Shown here: in pieces, positions 1-8,823 of the stretch
Layout: each line of letters opens with the position of its first letter
Numbering within the stretch: the stretch's first letter is position 1
NCBI GenBank assembly: GCA_002504495.1
Contig: DATC01000049.1
Span: forward strand, 29,387 to 55,143
Length of the DNA: 25,757 nucleotides
Direction: 5' to 3'
Origin: Methanomassiliicoccaceae archaeon UBA537
GTDB taxonomy: Archaea > Thermoplasmatota > Thermoplasmata > Methanomassiliicoccales > Methanomethylophilaceae
Program-made: the position numbers and the translations under genes
Notes under the pieces: model-generated
What the model saw: only the letters and a program-made list of their open reading frames with translations
Told to the model about the DNA's origin: nothing
Database searches by the model: none

Positions 1-1
1 T

Positions 2-1768
2 CTGACCGCCGTCCAGGATGCCGCGGCCGATTCGGTCATGGTGGTGAAGGGCGCGGAGATCACAGGCCTCTCGACCTCCGTGGAGGAGCAGGACCCCAGG
101 ATATTCGTCGTCTCCGTCCATGCGGATGTGGACGTCATGGGATATCCCTCGGAGGGCGACGCTTCCACTATAGTGAGGGTCAAGAACACGGTCTGCAGGC
201 GCTGCTCCCGGCAGCTCGGCAGCTACTACGAATCCATACTCCAGATAAGGACCGCATCCGGCAAACTCTCGGAGGAGGTCCGCGAGGAGGCGCTCGCCAT
301 GGTGGAGAACTCCGTCGCCAGGCAGGCCGCCACCAACAGGCAGCTCTTCATCACCAAGATGGAGCTGGTCCCTGGAGGCGTGGACGTCTACCTGTCGTCC
401 ATAGCGTTGGGGAAGGGGCTCGCCAAGGAGCTGGCTGAAGCGTTCTGCGCCGAGACCAAGGAGTCCCCGAAGCTGGTCGGTCAGACCGATGACGGGCAGG
501 ACATGTACCGCTTGACCTATCTTGCGAGGTTGCCAGACTACAGGCCGGGCGACGTCGTCGTCTTCCAGGGCAGGTACTGCAAGCTCGAGCGCGCCAACGG
601 GGGCGGAGGAAAGGTCATGGACCTTCTGGACTTCAGGGAGCGCACCGTCCGCAGATCGGACATGGCCGACGTGAAGCTCTTCGAGAAGGCATCCGATCTC
701 AAGGAGGCGACCGTGGTCAGCCGCTCCGGCTCGGAGGTCCAGGTGCTCGACCCCAGGACGTACGCCACCGTGGATCTCCGCATGCCTCAGGGCATGGAGC
801 CCGGAGAGACCGTCAAGGTGGTCTCCGTGGACGACGTCCTGTATCTGGTGCCGCGATTGCGAGACAGCAGTAAATACAGCTATTCCGCTGGTCCGCTCAT
901 GATCAAGCTGCCGGAGCCCGTGGACAGGGTCGTCGAGAACCTGCTCCATCTGGCCAACACCAAGATTCCAGAGGACATAGGGTGGGCCCTCGAGGCCGCC
1001 GGCATGTGGGAGACGCACCCCGTCGCATACACTCAGCTCGGAGCCATCATGGACAACATGAAGAAGGCCGAGCGCTACGGAGTGCCGATGTGCCAAGACA
1101 CAGGCATCCCGGTCTTCTACGTGCGCGGAAGGTTCGACTCCTCGATACGCGCGGACATCGCCAGAGGCGTGGAGAAGGCGACGACCGATGTGCCCCTCAG
1201 ACCGAACACGGTCGATCCCCTCACCAGGGAGAACCAAGGAAGCAATCTCGGGCAGGGCATGCCGATAATCCATTTCGTTCCGACGGACGACGACTTCACC
1301 CAGATCGACGTGCTGGTCAAGGGTGCCGGATCCGAGAACATGACCCGTCTCGGGATGCTGAATCCGTCCCAGGGCATCGAAGGCCTGGAGGATTTCATCG
1401 TCGACGCCGTGCTCGATGCAGGAGGGCGTCCGTGTCCACCCACGGTCGTCGGCGTTGGAATCGGCGGCATGTCGGACACATGCGTCGAGATGGCCAAGGA
1501 GGCTCTTCTGATGCCTCTCGATGCGGACAATCCCGATCCCGTCCTGAAGGAGATGGAGGAGCGCCTGTTCGTCAGGCTCAACTCGTCTGGACTGGGGCCC
1601 ATGGGCCTCGGAGGAGCCACCACGTGCCTCGGAGTGAGGATACGCAAGGCCGCCTGCCACACGGCCAGCCTGCCCGTCGCGGTGAACATCGGCTGCTGGG
1701 CGACGCGTCGCGCCTCCGCCAGGATAACGCCCGATTCCGTCGAGTACTCCCAGGGGGTGATGCCGTGA
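2..1768 (+). CDS. nmd3: NMD3-like protein (5' truncated) continuous in frame with fumarase alpha subunit
   Basis: The frame is open from the window edge, so the true start and the usual N-terminal zinc-finger cysteines lie upstream. The first ~290 codons resemble archaeal NMD3: a VCRRCSR motif, then SYYESILQIR, and the long alpha/beta region typical of the family. NMD3 is the archaeal counterpart of the eukaryotic 60S export adaptor and is thought to act in large-subunit maturation. NMD3 similarity ends near VPRLRDSSK (about nt 871). With no stop, the frame continues through a short linker into a complete class I fumarase alpha subunit starting MIKLPEP. A TAA sits at 871-873 but one base out of frame. 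This is either a real fusion, or two genes joined because a single base is missing near the NMD3 end (true mutation or assembly error). I favour two functional proteins. Confidence is high for both domains and low for a single polypeptide. Confidence 0.75.
   Translation: MTAVQDAAADSVMVVKGAEITGLSTSVEEQDPRIFVVSVHADVDVMGYPSEGDASTIVRVKNTVCRRCSRQLGSYYESILQIRTASGKLSEEVREEALAMVENSVARQAATNRQLFITKMELVPGGVDVYLSSIALGKGLAKELAEAFCAETKESPKLVGQTDDGQDMYRLTYLARLPDYRPGDVVVFQGRYCKLERANGGGGKVMDLLDFRERTVRRSDMADVKLFEKASDLKEATVVSRSGSEVQVLDPRTYATVDLRMPQGMEPGETVKVVSVDDVLYLVPRLRDSSKYSYSAGPLMIKLPEPVDRVVENLLHLANTKIPEDIGWALEAAGMWETHPVAYTQLGAIMDNMKKAERYGVPMCQDTGIPVFYVRGRFDSSIRADIARGVEKATTDVPLRPNTVDPLTRENQGSNLGQGMPIIHFVPTDDDFTQIDVLVKGAGSENMTRLGMLNPSQGIEGLEDFIVDAVLDAGGRPCPPTVVGVGIGGMSDTCVEMAKEALLMPLDADNPDPVLKEMEERLFVRLNSSGLGPMGLGGATTCLGVRIRKAACHTASLPVAVNIGCWATRRASARITPDSVEYSQGVMP
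869..877 (+). promoter_or_regulatory. Candidate TATA box for leaderless fumarase alpha
   Basis: AGTAAATAC is a small AT-rich dip inside GC-rich sequence, centred about 25 bases before ATG 899. This is the spacing expected for an archaeal leaderless start. It supports independent expression of the fumarase subunit despite the open frame from NMD3. Confidence 0.4.
899..1768 (+). CDS. Class I fumarate hydratase, alpha subunit (alternative separate start)
   Basis: This is the fumarase part of the preceding frame, read from ATG 899 (MIKLPEP). It gives 289 residues, the normal size for the N-terminal subunit of two-subunit oxygen-sensitive fumarases. Such enzymes interconvert fumarate and L-malate through a [4Fe-4S] cluster. 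In methanogens this serves the incomplete TCA pathway used for biosynthesis. Recognisable motifs are MCQDTGIP (C65), CPPTVVGVGIGG (C179) and GLGGATTCLGVRI (C243); these three cysteines are the probable cluster ligands, by family analogy. A TATA-like AGTAAATAC lies about 25 bases before the ATG and there is no Shine-Dalgarno, which fits a leaderless transcript starting at this codon. The stop overlaps the beta subunit start (GTGA), so the two are translationally coupled. L-tartrate dehydratase is a related alternative, but fumarase is the likelier role in an archaeon. Confidence 0.7.
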   Translation: MIKLPEPVDRVVENLLHLANTKIPEDIGWALEAAGMWETHPVAYTQLGAIMDNMKKAERYGVPMCQDTGIPVFYVRGRFDSSIRADIARGVEKATTDVPLRPNTVDPLTRENQGSNLGQGMPIIHFVPTDDDFTQIDVLVKGAGSENMTRLGMLNPSQGIEGLEDFIVDAVLDAGGRPCPPTVVGVGIGGMSDTCVEMAKEALLMPLDADNPDPVLKEMEERLFVRLNSSGLGPMGLGGATTCLGVRIRKAACHTASLPVAVNIGCWATRRASARITPDSVEYSQGVMP

Positions 1769-2373
1769 CCGATCTGGCATCCCCGTTCAACGACGCCGTC
1801 GTCAGATCCCTGAAGCTGGGCGACACGGTCTTCATATCGGGCCCCGTGGTCACCGGCCGCGACGAGGCGCACATCCGCGCCTTGGAGCTCGCGAAGGAGG
1901 GGAAGGACACGCCCAGGCAGCTCGACGGATGCGTGCTCTACCATTGCGGCCCCATCATGAAGAAGACCGGCAACGGCTGGAAGGTCGTCGCGGCCGGTCC
2001 GACGACGTCCGCCAGGATGAACTCGCTCGAACCCGAGATGATAAGGACGTTCGGGATAAGGGCAGTCATCGGGAAGGGCGGCATGGATTCCGCTACCGCC
2101 GAGGCCATGAAGGAGTGCGGATGCGTCTATCTCGCGGCCACCGGCGGAGCGGCGGTCTCTCTGGCGGAGGGTCTGGGCAGATGCACCGGCGTGGAATGGC
2201 TCGATCTCGGCATGGCCGAGGCGCTGTGGAGCTTCGACACCGAGAGGCTGGGCCCCCTCATCGTTGCGATCGATGCGGAAGGAAACAGCCTCTACGACGA
2301 GGTCAGGCGCAATCTCGTCAGAGATGCCCGATGTCGTCCTGCTCCTCCGGTTCGGGACGATCGAGTCCGTTGA
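1765..2373 (+). CDS. Class I fumarate hydratase, beta subunit
   Basis: The product is 202 residues, the size of the small C-terminal subunit that pairs with the alpha subunit to form an active fumarase. I chose the GTG start at 1765 because it overlaps the alpha stop (GTGA) and is preceded by GGGGGTGAT, close to the archaeal GGAGGTGAT consensus. Family features are LKLGDTVFISGPVVTGRDEAH near the N terminus, LYHCGPIMKK, AAGPTTSARM, and VIGKGGMD, the expected substrate-binding region of this swivelling domain. GGAAVSLAEGL follows. The last ~18 codons (2318-2373) overlap the end of the convergent surface-protein gene. That tail is arginine-rich and probably not conserved. The neighbouring alpha subunit makes fumarase more likely than tartrate dehydratase. 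Confidence 0.88.
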   Translation: MTDLASPFNDAVVRSLKLGDTVFISGPVVTGRDEAHIRALELAKEGKDTPRQLDGCVLYHCGPIMKKTGNGWKVVAAGPTTSARMNSLEPEMIRTFGIRAVIGKGGMDSATAEAMKECGCVYLAATGGAAVSLAEGLGRCTGVEWLDLGMAEALWSFDTERLGPLIVAIDAEGNSLYDEVRRNLVRDARCRPAPPVRDDRVR

Positions 2374-3262
2374 CGATCGTTATCTCCGAACCGGGGCGCT
2401 GCGCCCTCTTGAACGCCACAAAGGACGCCAGCAGCACCAGGATCAGGATGATCATGCCTATGGCCAGGAGGGAGTGGGGGGCGTCCATGTTGCTGAAGAA
2501 TCCGAACGACACCTCGTTCTCCTCCAGCACCACGTTCAATCCGCTGCCCTTGGTGCTGGCTTCCAGCGGTCCCGAGTCCTTGAATCCGTTGCATGAGACG
2601 GTCACGGTGTAGTCGCCGTAAGCCACATCCACCTTGAAGTAGCCGTTCGAGTCGGTCTTGACGGCGTACGTTCTTCCGTCGACGGAGGTGGCGGTGACAT
2701 CCGCGTTCTCGATCGCGAAGGGGTCCTCTCCGTTCCTGGTCCCGTACACGTTGCCGAACAGCTCGCCGGTGGTGATGCCCATCCCTATGGCGTTGTTCGA
2801 GTCCGCGGTTCCGGTTATGAGATATCTGCCGTCCTCGGAGGGAGTCATGTCGCGCGTCAGAGTGAACGAGATCTCGTCCTCCGAGGCGTACGTCTCGGCC
2901 TTCATGGTCCCTATGCTTCTGACGGAATAGCCTTCGCGCTCGAACGTGAGGTAGTACTTGGCATCCATCTGGCATTCGAAGGAGAACTCCCCGTCGCTTC
3001 CGGTAGTCATCTTCGATATCCGGACGCGCTCGGCGTCGTACAGGGTGACGTCCACATTCTCCAGAGGAACGTTGCCCGTCTTGTTCGAGATGTCGGAGAC
3101 GTAGCCGTATGCGACCGCGGTCGGAGTCTCCGGAGGAGCATCGGTGGAGCCCGTCTCCTCGGCGAAGGATTCGTCGCAGACGGCCGTCACTAGCACGGTC
3201 ATCGAGACGATGGCCAATACGGCGGCAAGGCGCAGGTCGCATCTCATGCTCATGCCATGCAT
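2318..3262 (-). CDS. Membrane-anchored surface protein with two carboxypeptidase-regulatory-like domains
   Basis: The product is 314 residues. An N-terminal hydrophobic segment (about 10-34, LAAVLAIVSMTVLVTAV) looks like a signal peptide. Two beta-sandwich repeats follow, at roughly 48-130 and 165-250. Both have the carboxypeptidase-regulatory/CnaB-like pattern of a variable ENVDVTLYD or ENADVTATS strand followed by SDGEFSF or SNGYFKV and a KYYLTFEREGY or DYTVTVSCNGF strand. One transmembrane helix (about 264-284) and a ~30-residue acidic cytoplasmic tail end the protein, so it should sit outside the cell on a C-terminal anchor. Function is unknown; such domains often act as stalks or adhesive modules. 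Starts at 3262, 3253 or 3247 are all possible. The gene is divergent from lhr and overlaps fumarase beta by 56 bases at its 3' end. Confidence 0.8.
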   Translation of the reverse strand: MHGMSMRCDLRLAAVLAIVSMTVLVTAVCDESFAEETGSTDAPPETPTAVAYGYVSDISNKTGNVPLENVDVTLYDAERVRISKMTTGSDGEFSFECQMDAKYYLTFEREGYSVRSIGTMKAETYASEDEISFTLTRDMTPSEDGRYLITGTADSNNAIGMGITTGELFGNVYGTRNGEDPFAIENADVTATSVDGRTYAVKTDSNGYFKVDVAYGDYTVTVSCNGFKDSGPLEASTKGSGLNVVLEENEVSFGFFSNMDAPHSLLAIGMIILILVLLASFVAFKRAQRPGSEITIVNGLDRPEPEEQDDIGHL

Positions 3263-3364
3263 CCCGTGGTAGATAACCGTGCAGGTGCCTCGCTCCGAGA
3301 ATGAAGAAGGATGGGACGACTAGTCCGCCGACCGTTCTGAGCAAGGCTTATCTAACAACGTCCC
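3263..3364. promoter_or_regulatory. Divergent promoter region between surface protein and lhr
   Basis: This 102-base gap separates divergent genes. TTATCTAA at 3349-3356 faces lhr, and a GGTTATCTACC-type element (about 3274-3284 on the minus strand) faces the surface-protein gene. Both are weak TATA-like matches. No Shine-Dalgarno is obvious on either side. Confidence 0.3.
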
Positions 3365-6300
3365 ATGGGTGTCCCGATTGTGGTCCCGATGCTGGAGAAG
3401 GTTGACAGGTCGTATACGAAGGATGAGGTCATGTCCATGATGGAGCCTCTGATCTCCACATGGTTCAACGAGAGGTTCGACGATCTCACGATACCGCAGG
3501 CCAAGGCCATTCCAGTCATCCATCATCGCCGCAGCGTCCTCGTCTCCTCTCCCACCGGGTCCGGGAAGACGCTCACGGCGTTCACCAGCATCATCAACGA
3601 GCTCACGCGTTACGCCAGAGAGGGCACCCTGGAGGAGAGGGTGTACTGCATCTACGTCTCTCCCTTGAAGGCCTTGGCCAACGATGTCAATCGTAATCTG
3701 AACGAGCCTCTGGGCCAGATGCGCGAACTCGCCGCCGAGCGCGGCATGAACGTTCCGGATATCCGTGTCGCCGTCCGTTCCGGGGACCCTCCCCAGAATG
3801 AGAGACAGAGGATGGTGCGCCACCCTCCGCATATCCTCATCACCACACCGGAGAGCCTGGCCCTCATCCTTTCCGCTCCCAAGTTCAGCGAGGCGTTCAA
3901 GAATGTCGAGTGGGTCATCCTCGACGAGATCCACGACATCTGCGATTCGAAGCGCGGCGCGTTCCTGTCGCTCACCCTGGAGAGGTTGAGGAACCATTGC
4001 GAGAAGGATTTCGTGCGCATAGGACTCTCCGCGACGCTCGCACCCATAGATGCCATAGCATCCTATCTCGTCGGATGCAATCCGGACGGCACATGCAGGG
4101 ACGTCGCCCTCATCGAATCCGGTTCCAAGAAGAAGCTGGATCTCGAGGTGATATGCCCTGCGGCCGACATGACCGCGCTCCCTTCGGACGTCGTCAACTC
4201 GATGATGTACGACATGCTGAAGGACCTGGTGGACCAGCACGAAACCACCCTGGTCTTCACCAACACCCGCTCCGGAGCGGAGAGCGTCGTGTACAAGCTC
4301 AAGGAGAGGGGACTGGAGAACATCGAGGTCCACCACAGCTCCCTGGGGAAGGAGATAAGGCTCGATGTGGAGGAGAGGCTCAAACGCGGGGAGATAAAGT
4401 GCGTCGTCTCGTCGACGTCTCTGGAGCTCGGCATCGATATCGGGTCCGTGGACCTCGTCTGCCAGATCGGGTCCCCCAAATCCGTGGCCAAAGGCCTTCA
4501 GAGGATCGGCAGGAGCGGACACAGCTTCGGCAAGGTCGCCAAGGGACGCCTCCTGGTGTTCGATCCCGACGACCTGGTCGAATGCGCGGTCATGTGCAGG
4601 GCCGCCCATCGCGGGGACATAGACCGCGTCGGAATCCCGGAGGACTGCTTGGACGTCCTCTCCCAGACCGTGGTCGGGATGAGCCTCGACAGGAGATGGG
4701 GCGTCGACGAGGCGTACGAACTCGTCAAAGGATCCTACTGTTATCGCAATCTGACGAAGGAGTCGTTCCTCCAGGTGCTCAGGTACCTCGGCAGCAAGGA
4801 CGACTTCGAGGGGGTGTACTCGAAGATATGGTACGATGCCGAGGAGGGGCATTTCGGGAAGAAGAAGGGATCCAGGATGATCTACTTCATGAATCTCGGA
4901 ACGATCCCCGAGGAATCCAACTACCGCGTCGTGACGAACCACGGGTCGATGGCCGGAGAGCTGTCGGAGAAGTTCGTCGAGAGGCTCACCCCCAGGGACG
5001 TCTTCGTTCTGGGCGGGCGCTCCTTCGAGTTCGTGCGCACGAAGGGCATGACCGCGTACGTCAAGGAGGCCAACGGAAGGAAGCCCACGGTCCCGTCATG
5101 GGCAGGCGAGATGCTGCCCAGGAGCTTCGATCTCTCCATGGACATCGCGCGCTTCCGCGGCGAGATGGAGGAGAGGATACTCCTTCCGGACAAGGACGCG
5201 ATCGCAGGCATCTCAGCGGACTTCGATGTGGATGCCGGATCCGCGAGGAGCATCCTGTCGTATTTCAGGGAGCAGAGCGCCGTGGCCGGATTCATACCGG
5301 ACGACAGGAGGCTCGCCATAGAGGAGTACATAGACCCCTCCGGCAACCAGAAGCTCGTCTTCCACTATCCCTTCGGAAGAAGGGTCAACGATGCGCTCTC
5401 CAGAGCGTACGCCTACAGGATAACCTCGATGATCGGTGCCAACGTATCCGTCACCATATCCGACGACAGCTTCATGCTGGGGCTGCCGAGGAAGGTGGAT
5501 CCCGCCGTGGTTCCTGCCCTGGTGCCTGCCAAGGACCTGGAGCAGATCCTGAGGAAGGCCATACGCGATTCGGAGATCTTCAAGCTCCGTTTCAGGCACA
5601 CCGCCGCCCGCAGCTTCATGATCCTGAGGAACTACATGGGTCGGCCGATCTCCGTCAACAGGCAGCAGATCCGCTCCACCTATCTGCTCGAGGCTCTCGG
5701 TAACATGGACGGCGTCCCCGTCATAGAGGAGACCTACCGCGAGGTGCTCGAGGACGACATGGACGTCAAGAGCGCCAGGTACGTTCTCGAGAGGATAGAG
5801 TCGGGCGACATGACGGTGCAGCCAATACGCTTCTCCGGCACGCCTTCGCCGTTCGCGCACTCCGCCATCCTGTCCGGATTCTCCGACATAGTCCTCATGG
5901 AGGACCGCTCCGCGCTCCTCAGGGAGCTCCACAGGAAGGTCCTGTACCGCGCCCTCGGCGATGCCGTGAGCGAGTTCGAGTTCACGGAGGACCAGGTGGT
6001 CCCGTACTACGCCCAGAAGATCCCCCGCGCCATGTCCAGGGACGACATCCCGAAGCTGCTGCTCGCCATGGGGCCGCTCCAGGCCTTCAGGCAGCGCGGC
6101 AGGAACGTCTACGCATACACCGACGAGGACAAGGCCGTCGTGGACGGATGGATGAGAGAGCTGATCAACAACGGGGCGCTGGGCACGGTCTTCCTCGACG
6201 ACGTTCACGTCATGGTGGCCTCCGAGATCCCGTACTACGCCGCCGCCACCAGGAAGCAGAGGGAGCTCAATGATGCCGATCGGGAGGCGTACTCCATGAT

Positions 6301-8761
6301 CTGCGAGGGGGCGTCCATGGCCGATGTCGCTGAGAAGCTGGATGTCAGCGACGACAAGGCGCTCAGGATCTTCCGCAAGCTCGAATCCATGTATCTGATC
6401 ACCCGCACGGCGATCGCCGGCAACAACAGATGGACCTACTCGAAGGCCTCGTTCCCGGACGTCGACCGTTCCGCCGCCATCGACAGGATCGTCATGAGGC
6501 ACCTGGAGTGCTTCGCGCCCACCACGGTCCAGGAGGTCGCCTACGCCCTTTCTCTGGAAGAGTCCGACGTCCGCTCGTCGCTCGAGTCCCTCTGCGCCGA
6601 GGAGGAGGTCGTCAAGGGCCGTTTCCTGATATCGGAGACGGACCAGTACATGCTCAAGCTGGACTACATGCGCCTCCGGTCGGGCAAGGACAACGTCTAC
6701 GACTACGAGACCGTCGAGCGCTACAGGCTCCTGAAGGGGGAGAGGTTCTCCTCCATCCGCGAGTACTTCGAGTTCTACGGTTCGGCCGGCAGCGATCTGG
6801 ACGTCTACCAGAGGGTGGAGGGGTTCACGGTGGCCGATTGGCAGGAGATGCGCCGTCGCGGAGAGCTCCTTTGCGGCAGATTCGTCAGGGGCAGGGTCAG
6901 GTTCGTTCTTGCCGATGATGCATCCCGGTTCGCCGTGCTCAGGTCCGACGAGATGGCGCCGGGCGACGAGCGCATCCTGGACTTCATAAGGACGGCGGGA
7001 AAGGCGACCCTCAGGCAGATCACTGCGGCCACCGGGCTGGAGAAGGATGCCGCAAAGGAGGCCGTGATGAGGATAGACAGGTCTTTGCGGATCCTCCGCG
7101 CGTACGACGAGAGGGGCGACTGGGGCGCCGAGAACACGTACGAGGTCTACGATCCCGAGGTCCCGGGAGACGACGCGCTCCTGGTGCTCACGGAACGCGC
7201 CATCCGTGCCTACGGGCCCGTCTCCGCCACCGCGATGCGGTTCATCACAGGCCTCTCCGCGGAGAGGACGGAGGAGCTGGCCGCGGAGGCCGGCGCCGAG
7301 ACGATACTGGTGGGGGAGGGCCAGGCACCCATGCTGGTCATGCGCGACGAGCTTCCTGCGCTGGAGGACGTGCCGGACCAGGAGTTCCCGTTGAGGATCC
7401 TCTCCCTGTCGGATCCCGATCTGGGCTCCAAATGGGCGGAGATCACTTCGCGCTACGGCGACAAGTGGGTGTACCCTGTGATGAAGGGCGATGCGGTCGT
7501 AGGCGCCCTGGAGGCGTGGGAGATGGCAGGAGTAGTGGACATCCGCGGCATCGATATGGACTCTCCGGAGATGCTTCCCGGAGTCCTCGATGCCGTGGAC
7601 GGGATCGCCGGATACTACGCCCAGAAGGGGATGGAGGTGATCCGCATCCGCGAGGTCCTGACGAAGGACGCGGCGGATCTGGACGAGGGCATGGCGGCCG
7701 TCCTGGAGGAGCACGGCTACCGTCAGGTGAACGGATTCTACGCCAAGGGCAGGTTCGAGCCCTGGTCCGTGCCCGAGCAGCTGCTCATAGCGCTGGCCGA
7801 GAGGAGGCAGGGCATCGCCTCCGCCGACAGGGTGTTCGATGTCGCCGCGCTGCTGAAGCGCAGAGGGTACATCAGGAACGACCAGGAGGCCCTCATACGC
7901 CTGAAGGACACATCCTCTTTGAAGACGCAGCTCGAGGGGACGGGTGCTCTGAAGATCCTCCTGATGCCTTCGAACATCGGATATGCCACCCCTGAGCTCG
8001 CTTCGCTCTACAGGGACGCGAAGGGCATGGTCCCCGACGATGTGCAGAAGACGGTTCTCGGGATAATCTCGCGCAAGGGATCCGCATCCAAGAAGGAGAT
8101 CATCGACGCCTCCCCCTACTCTCAGGAGGTCACGTCCTCCGCCATCTCGGAGCTCTCGAGGGGAACGGTTATAGGACAGGCCACCGACTCGCGCTATGTC
8201 GAGGTGAGGCCCGGAGGGATGACGCGCGACCGGGCACTGAAGGAGGTCGCCATGCGCCATCTCGAATCGTTCGGTTCGTTCACCGCGGACGGGATGGCGT
8301 CCTTCCTGGAATGCAGGGTGCCGGAGGCTCGCAAGGTGCTTGCGGAGCTGGAGGACGATGGGCGCGTCAGGAAGGGGTTCTTCATGGAAGGGGATCCTGT
8401 GCTCAGGTGGATGCGCACGGAGGATGTCGGGAAGGCGCCGCTGGGATTCAGCGAGACATTCGTTCTCAACAGCCAGGACATCCTGAACCTGTATCTCCGC
8501 GACTACATCAAGGCGGTCGCAGGCTCAGCGAGATCCGCGGTCATGCACGGCACCGAGATCATAGGGACCTTCAAGGGCAAGGTCTGCACGTCGGGCGCCA
8601 AGGTGGAGGAGTTCCAGGGCACCGATCGCGCCAGGAGGGTGCTGAAGGAGGCAGCTCAGAACGTCGGCGTGCGTCTGGAGACCGAGAGGGAGCTGGAGGA
8701 CGACGATTGGGATGTATCGGAGTTCTATACCAAGCTCAATCTCGGATCGAGGGATCCCTGA
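3365..8761 (+). CDS. lhr: Lhr-family DNA helicase with long winged-helix / AlkZ-like C-terminal region
   Basis: The product is 1798 residues; starts at 3365 and 3389 (MLEKVDRS) are both possible. The helicase core is clear: SPTGSGKT Walker A (62-69), DEIH box (187-190), SAT (222-224) and motif VI QRIGRSGH (379-386), followed by the Lhr core region up to about 850. Most archaeal Lhr proteins end there. This one continues with HTH-like modules near 970-1026, 1040-1105, 1200-1265, 1560-1615 and 1630-1690. Between them, about 1270-1430, is a region recalling the AlkZ/HTH_42 DNA-glycosylase fold (RILSLSDPDL, KWVYPVMKGDAVVGALE). This matches the layout known for full-length bacterial Lhr, whose C-terminal domain holds tandem winged helices and an AlkZ-like unit. 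Expected role: ATP-driven 3'-5' translocation on DNA and unwinding in repair. The neighbouring glycosylase gene fits a repair context. The extra length is unusual. Confidence 0.92.
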   Translation: MGVPIVVPMLEKVDRSYTKDEVMSMMEPLISTWFNERFDDLTIPQAKAIPVIHHRRSVLVSSPTGSGKTLTAFTSIINELTRYAREGTLEERVYCIYVSPLKALANDVNRNLNEPLGQMRELAAERGMNVPDIRVAVRSGDPPQNERQRMVRHPPHILITTPESLALILSAPKFSEAFKNVEWVILDEIHDICDSKRGAFLSLTLERLRNHCEKDFVRIGLSATLAPIDAIASYLVGCNPDGTCRDVALIESGSKKKLDLEVICPAADMTALPSDVVNSMMYDMLKDLVDQHETTLVFTNTRSGAESVVYKLKERGLENIEVHHSSLGKEIRLDVEERLKRGEIKCVVSSTSLELGIDIGSVDLVCQIGSPKSVAKGLQRIGRSGHSFGKVAKGRLLVFDPDDLVECAVMCRAAHRGDIDRVGIPEDCLDVLSQTVVGMSLDRRWGVDEAYELVKGSYCYRNLTKESFLQVLRYLGSKDDFEGVYSKIWYDAEEGHFGKKKGSRMIYFMNLGTIPEESNYRVVTNHGSMAGELSEKFVERLTPRDVFVLGGRSFEFVRTKGMTAYVKEANGRKPTVPSWAGEMLPRSFDLSMDIARFRGEMEERILLPDKDAIAGISADFDVDAGSARSILSYFREQSAVAGFIPDDRRLAIEEYIDPSGNQKLVFHYPFGRRVNDALSRAYAYRITSMIGANVSVTISDDSFMLGLPRKVDPAVVPALVPAKDLEQILRKAIRDSEIFKLRFRHTAARSFMILRNYMGRPISVNRQQIRSTYLLEALGNMDGVPVIEETYREVLEDDMDVKSARYVLERIESGDMTVQPIRFSGTPSPFAHSAILSGFSDIVLMEDRSALLRELHRKVLYRALGDAVSEFEFTEDQVVPYYAQKIPRAMSRDDIPKLLLAMGPLQAFRQRGRNVYAYTDEDKAVVDGWMRELINNGALGTVFLDDVHVMVASEIPYYAAATRKQRELNDADREAYSMICEGASMADVAEKLDVSDDKALRIFRKLESMYLITRTAIAGNNRWTYSKASFPDVDRSAAIDRIVMRHLECFAPTTVQEVAYALSLEESDVRSSLESLCAEEEVVKGRFLISETDQYMLKLDYMRLRSGKDNVYDYETVERYRLLKGERFSSIREYFEFYGSAGSDLDVYQRVEGFTVADWQEMRRRGELLCGRFVRGRVRFVLADDASRFAVLRSDEMAPGDERILDFIRTAGKATLRQITAATGLEKDAAKEAVMRIDRSLRILRAYDERGDWGAENTYEVYDPEVPGDDALLVLTERAIRAYGPVSATAMRFITGLSAERTEELAAEAGAETILVGEGQAPMLVMRDELPALEDVPDQEFPLRILSLSDPDLGSKWAEITSRYGDKWVYPVMKGDAVVGALEAWEMAGVVDIRGIDMDSPEMLPGVLDAVDGIAGYYAQKGMEVIRIREVLTKDAADLDEGMAAVLEEHGYRQVNGFYAKGRFEPWSVPEQLLIALAERRQGIASADRVFDVAALLKRRGYIRNDQEALIRLKDTSSLKTQLEGTGALKILLMPSNIGYATPELASLYRDAKGMVPDDVQKTVLGIISRKGSASKKEIIDASPYSQEVTSSAISELSRGTVIGQATDSRYVEVRPGGMTRDRALKEVAMRHLESFGSFTADGMASFLECRVPEARKVLAELEDDGRVRKGFFMEGDPVLRWMRTEDVGKAPLGFSETFVLNSQDILNLYLRDYIKAVAGSARSAVMHGTEIIGTFKGKVCTSGAKVEEFQGTDRARRVLKEAAQNVGVRLETERELEDDDWDVSEFYTKLNLGSRDP

Positions 8762-8793
8762 TCGGGATTTCGGACGGCTTAACAGCCTTAACA

Positions 8794-8801
8794 CTATATA
8801 C
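8794..8801 (+). promoter_or_regulatory. TATA box for the small HTH regulator gene
   Basis: CTATATAC is centred about 26 bases before ATG 8824, with no Shine-Dalgarno between. This predicts a leaderless transcript. Confidence 0.55.
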
Positions 8802-8823
8802 GCCGCATTCATGGGGAGTCGCG

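Noticed and set aside
5213..8260. Long minus-strand frames antisense to lhr (also 3320-4942)
   Set aside because: They mirror lhr codon structure, are rich in G, R, H, L and D with no recognisable domains, and arise from high GC at third positions.
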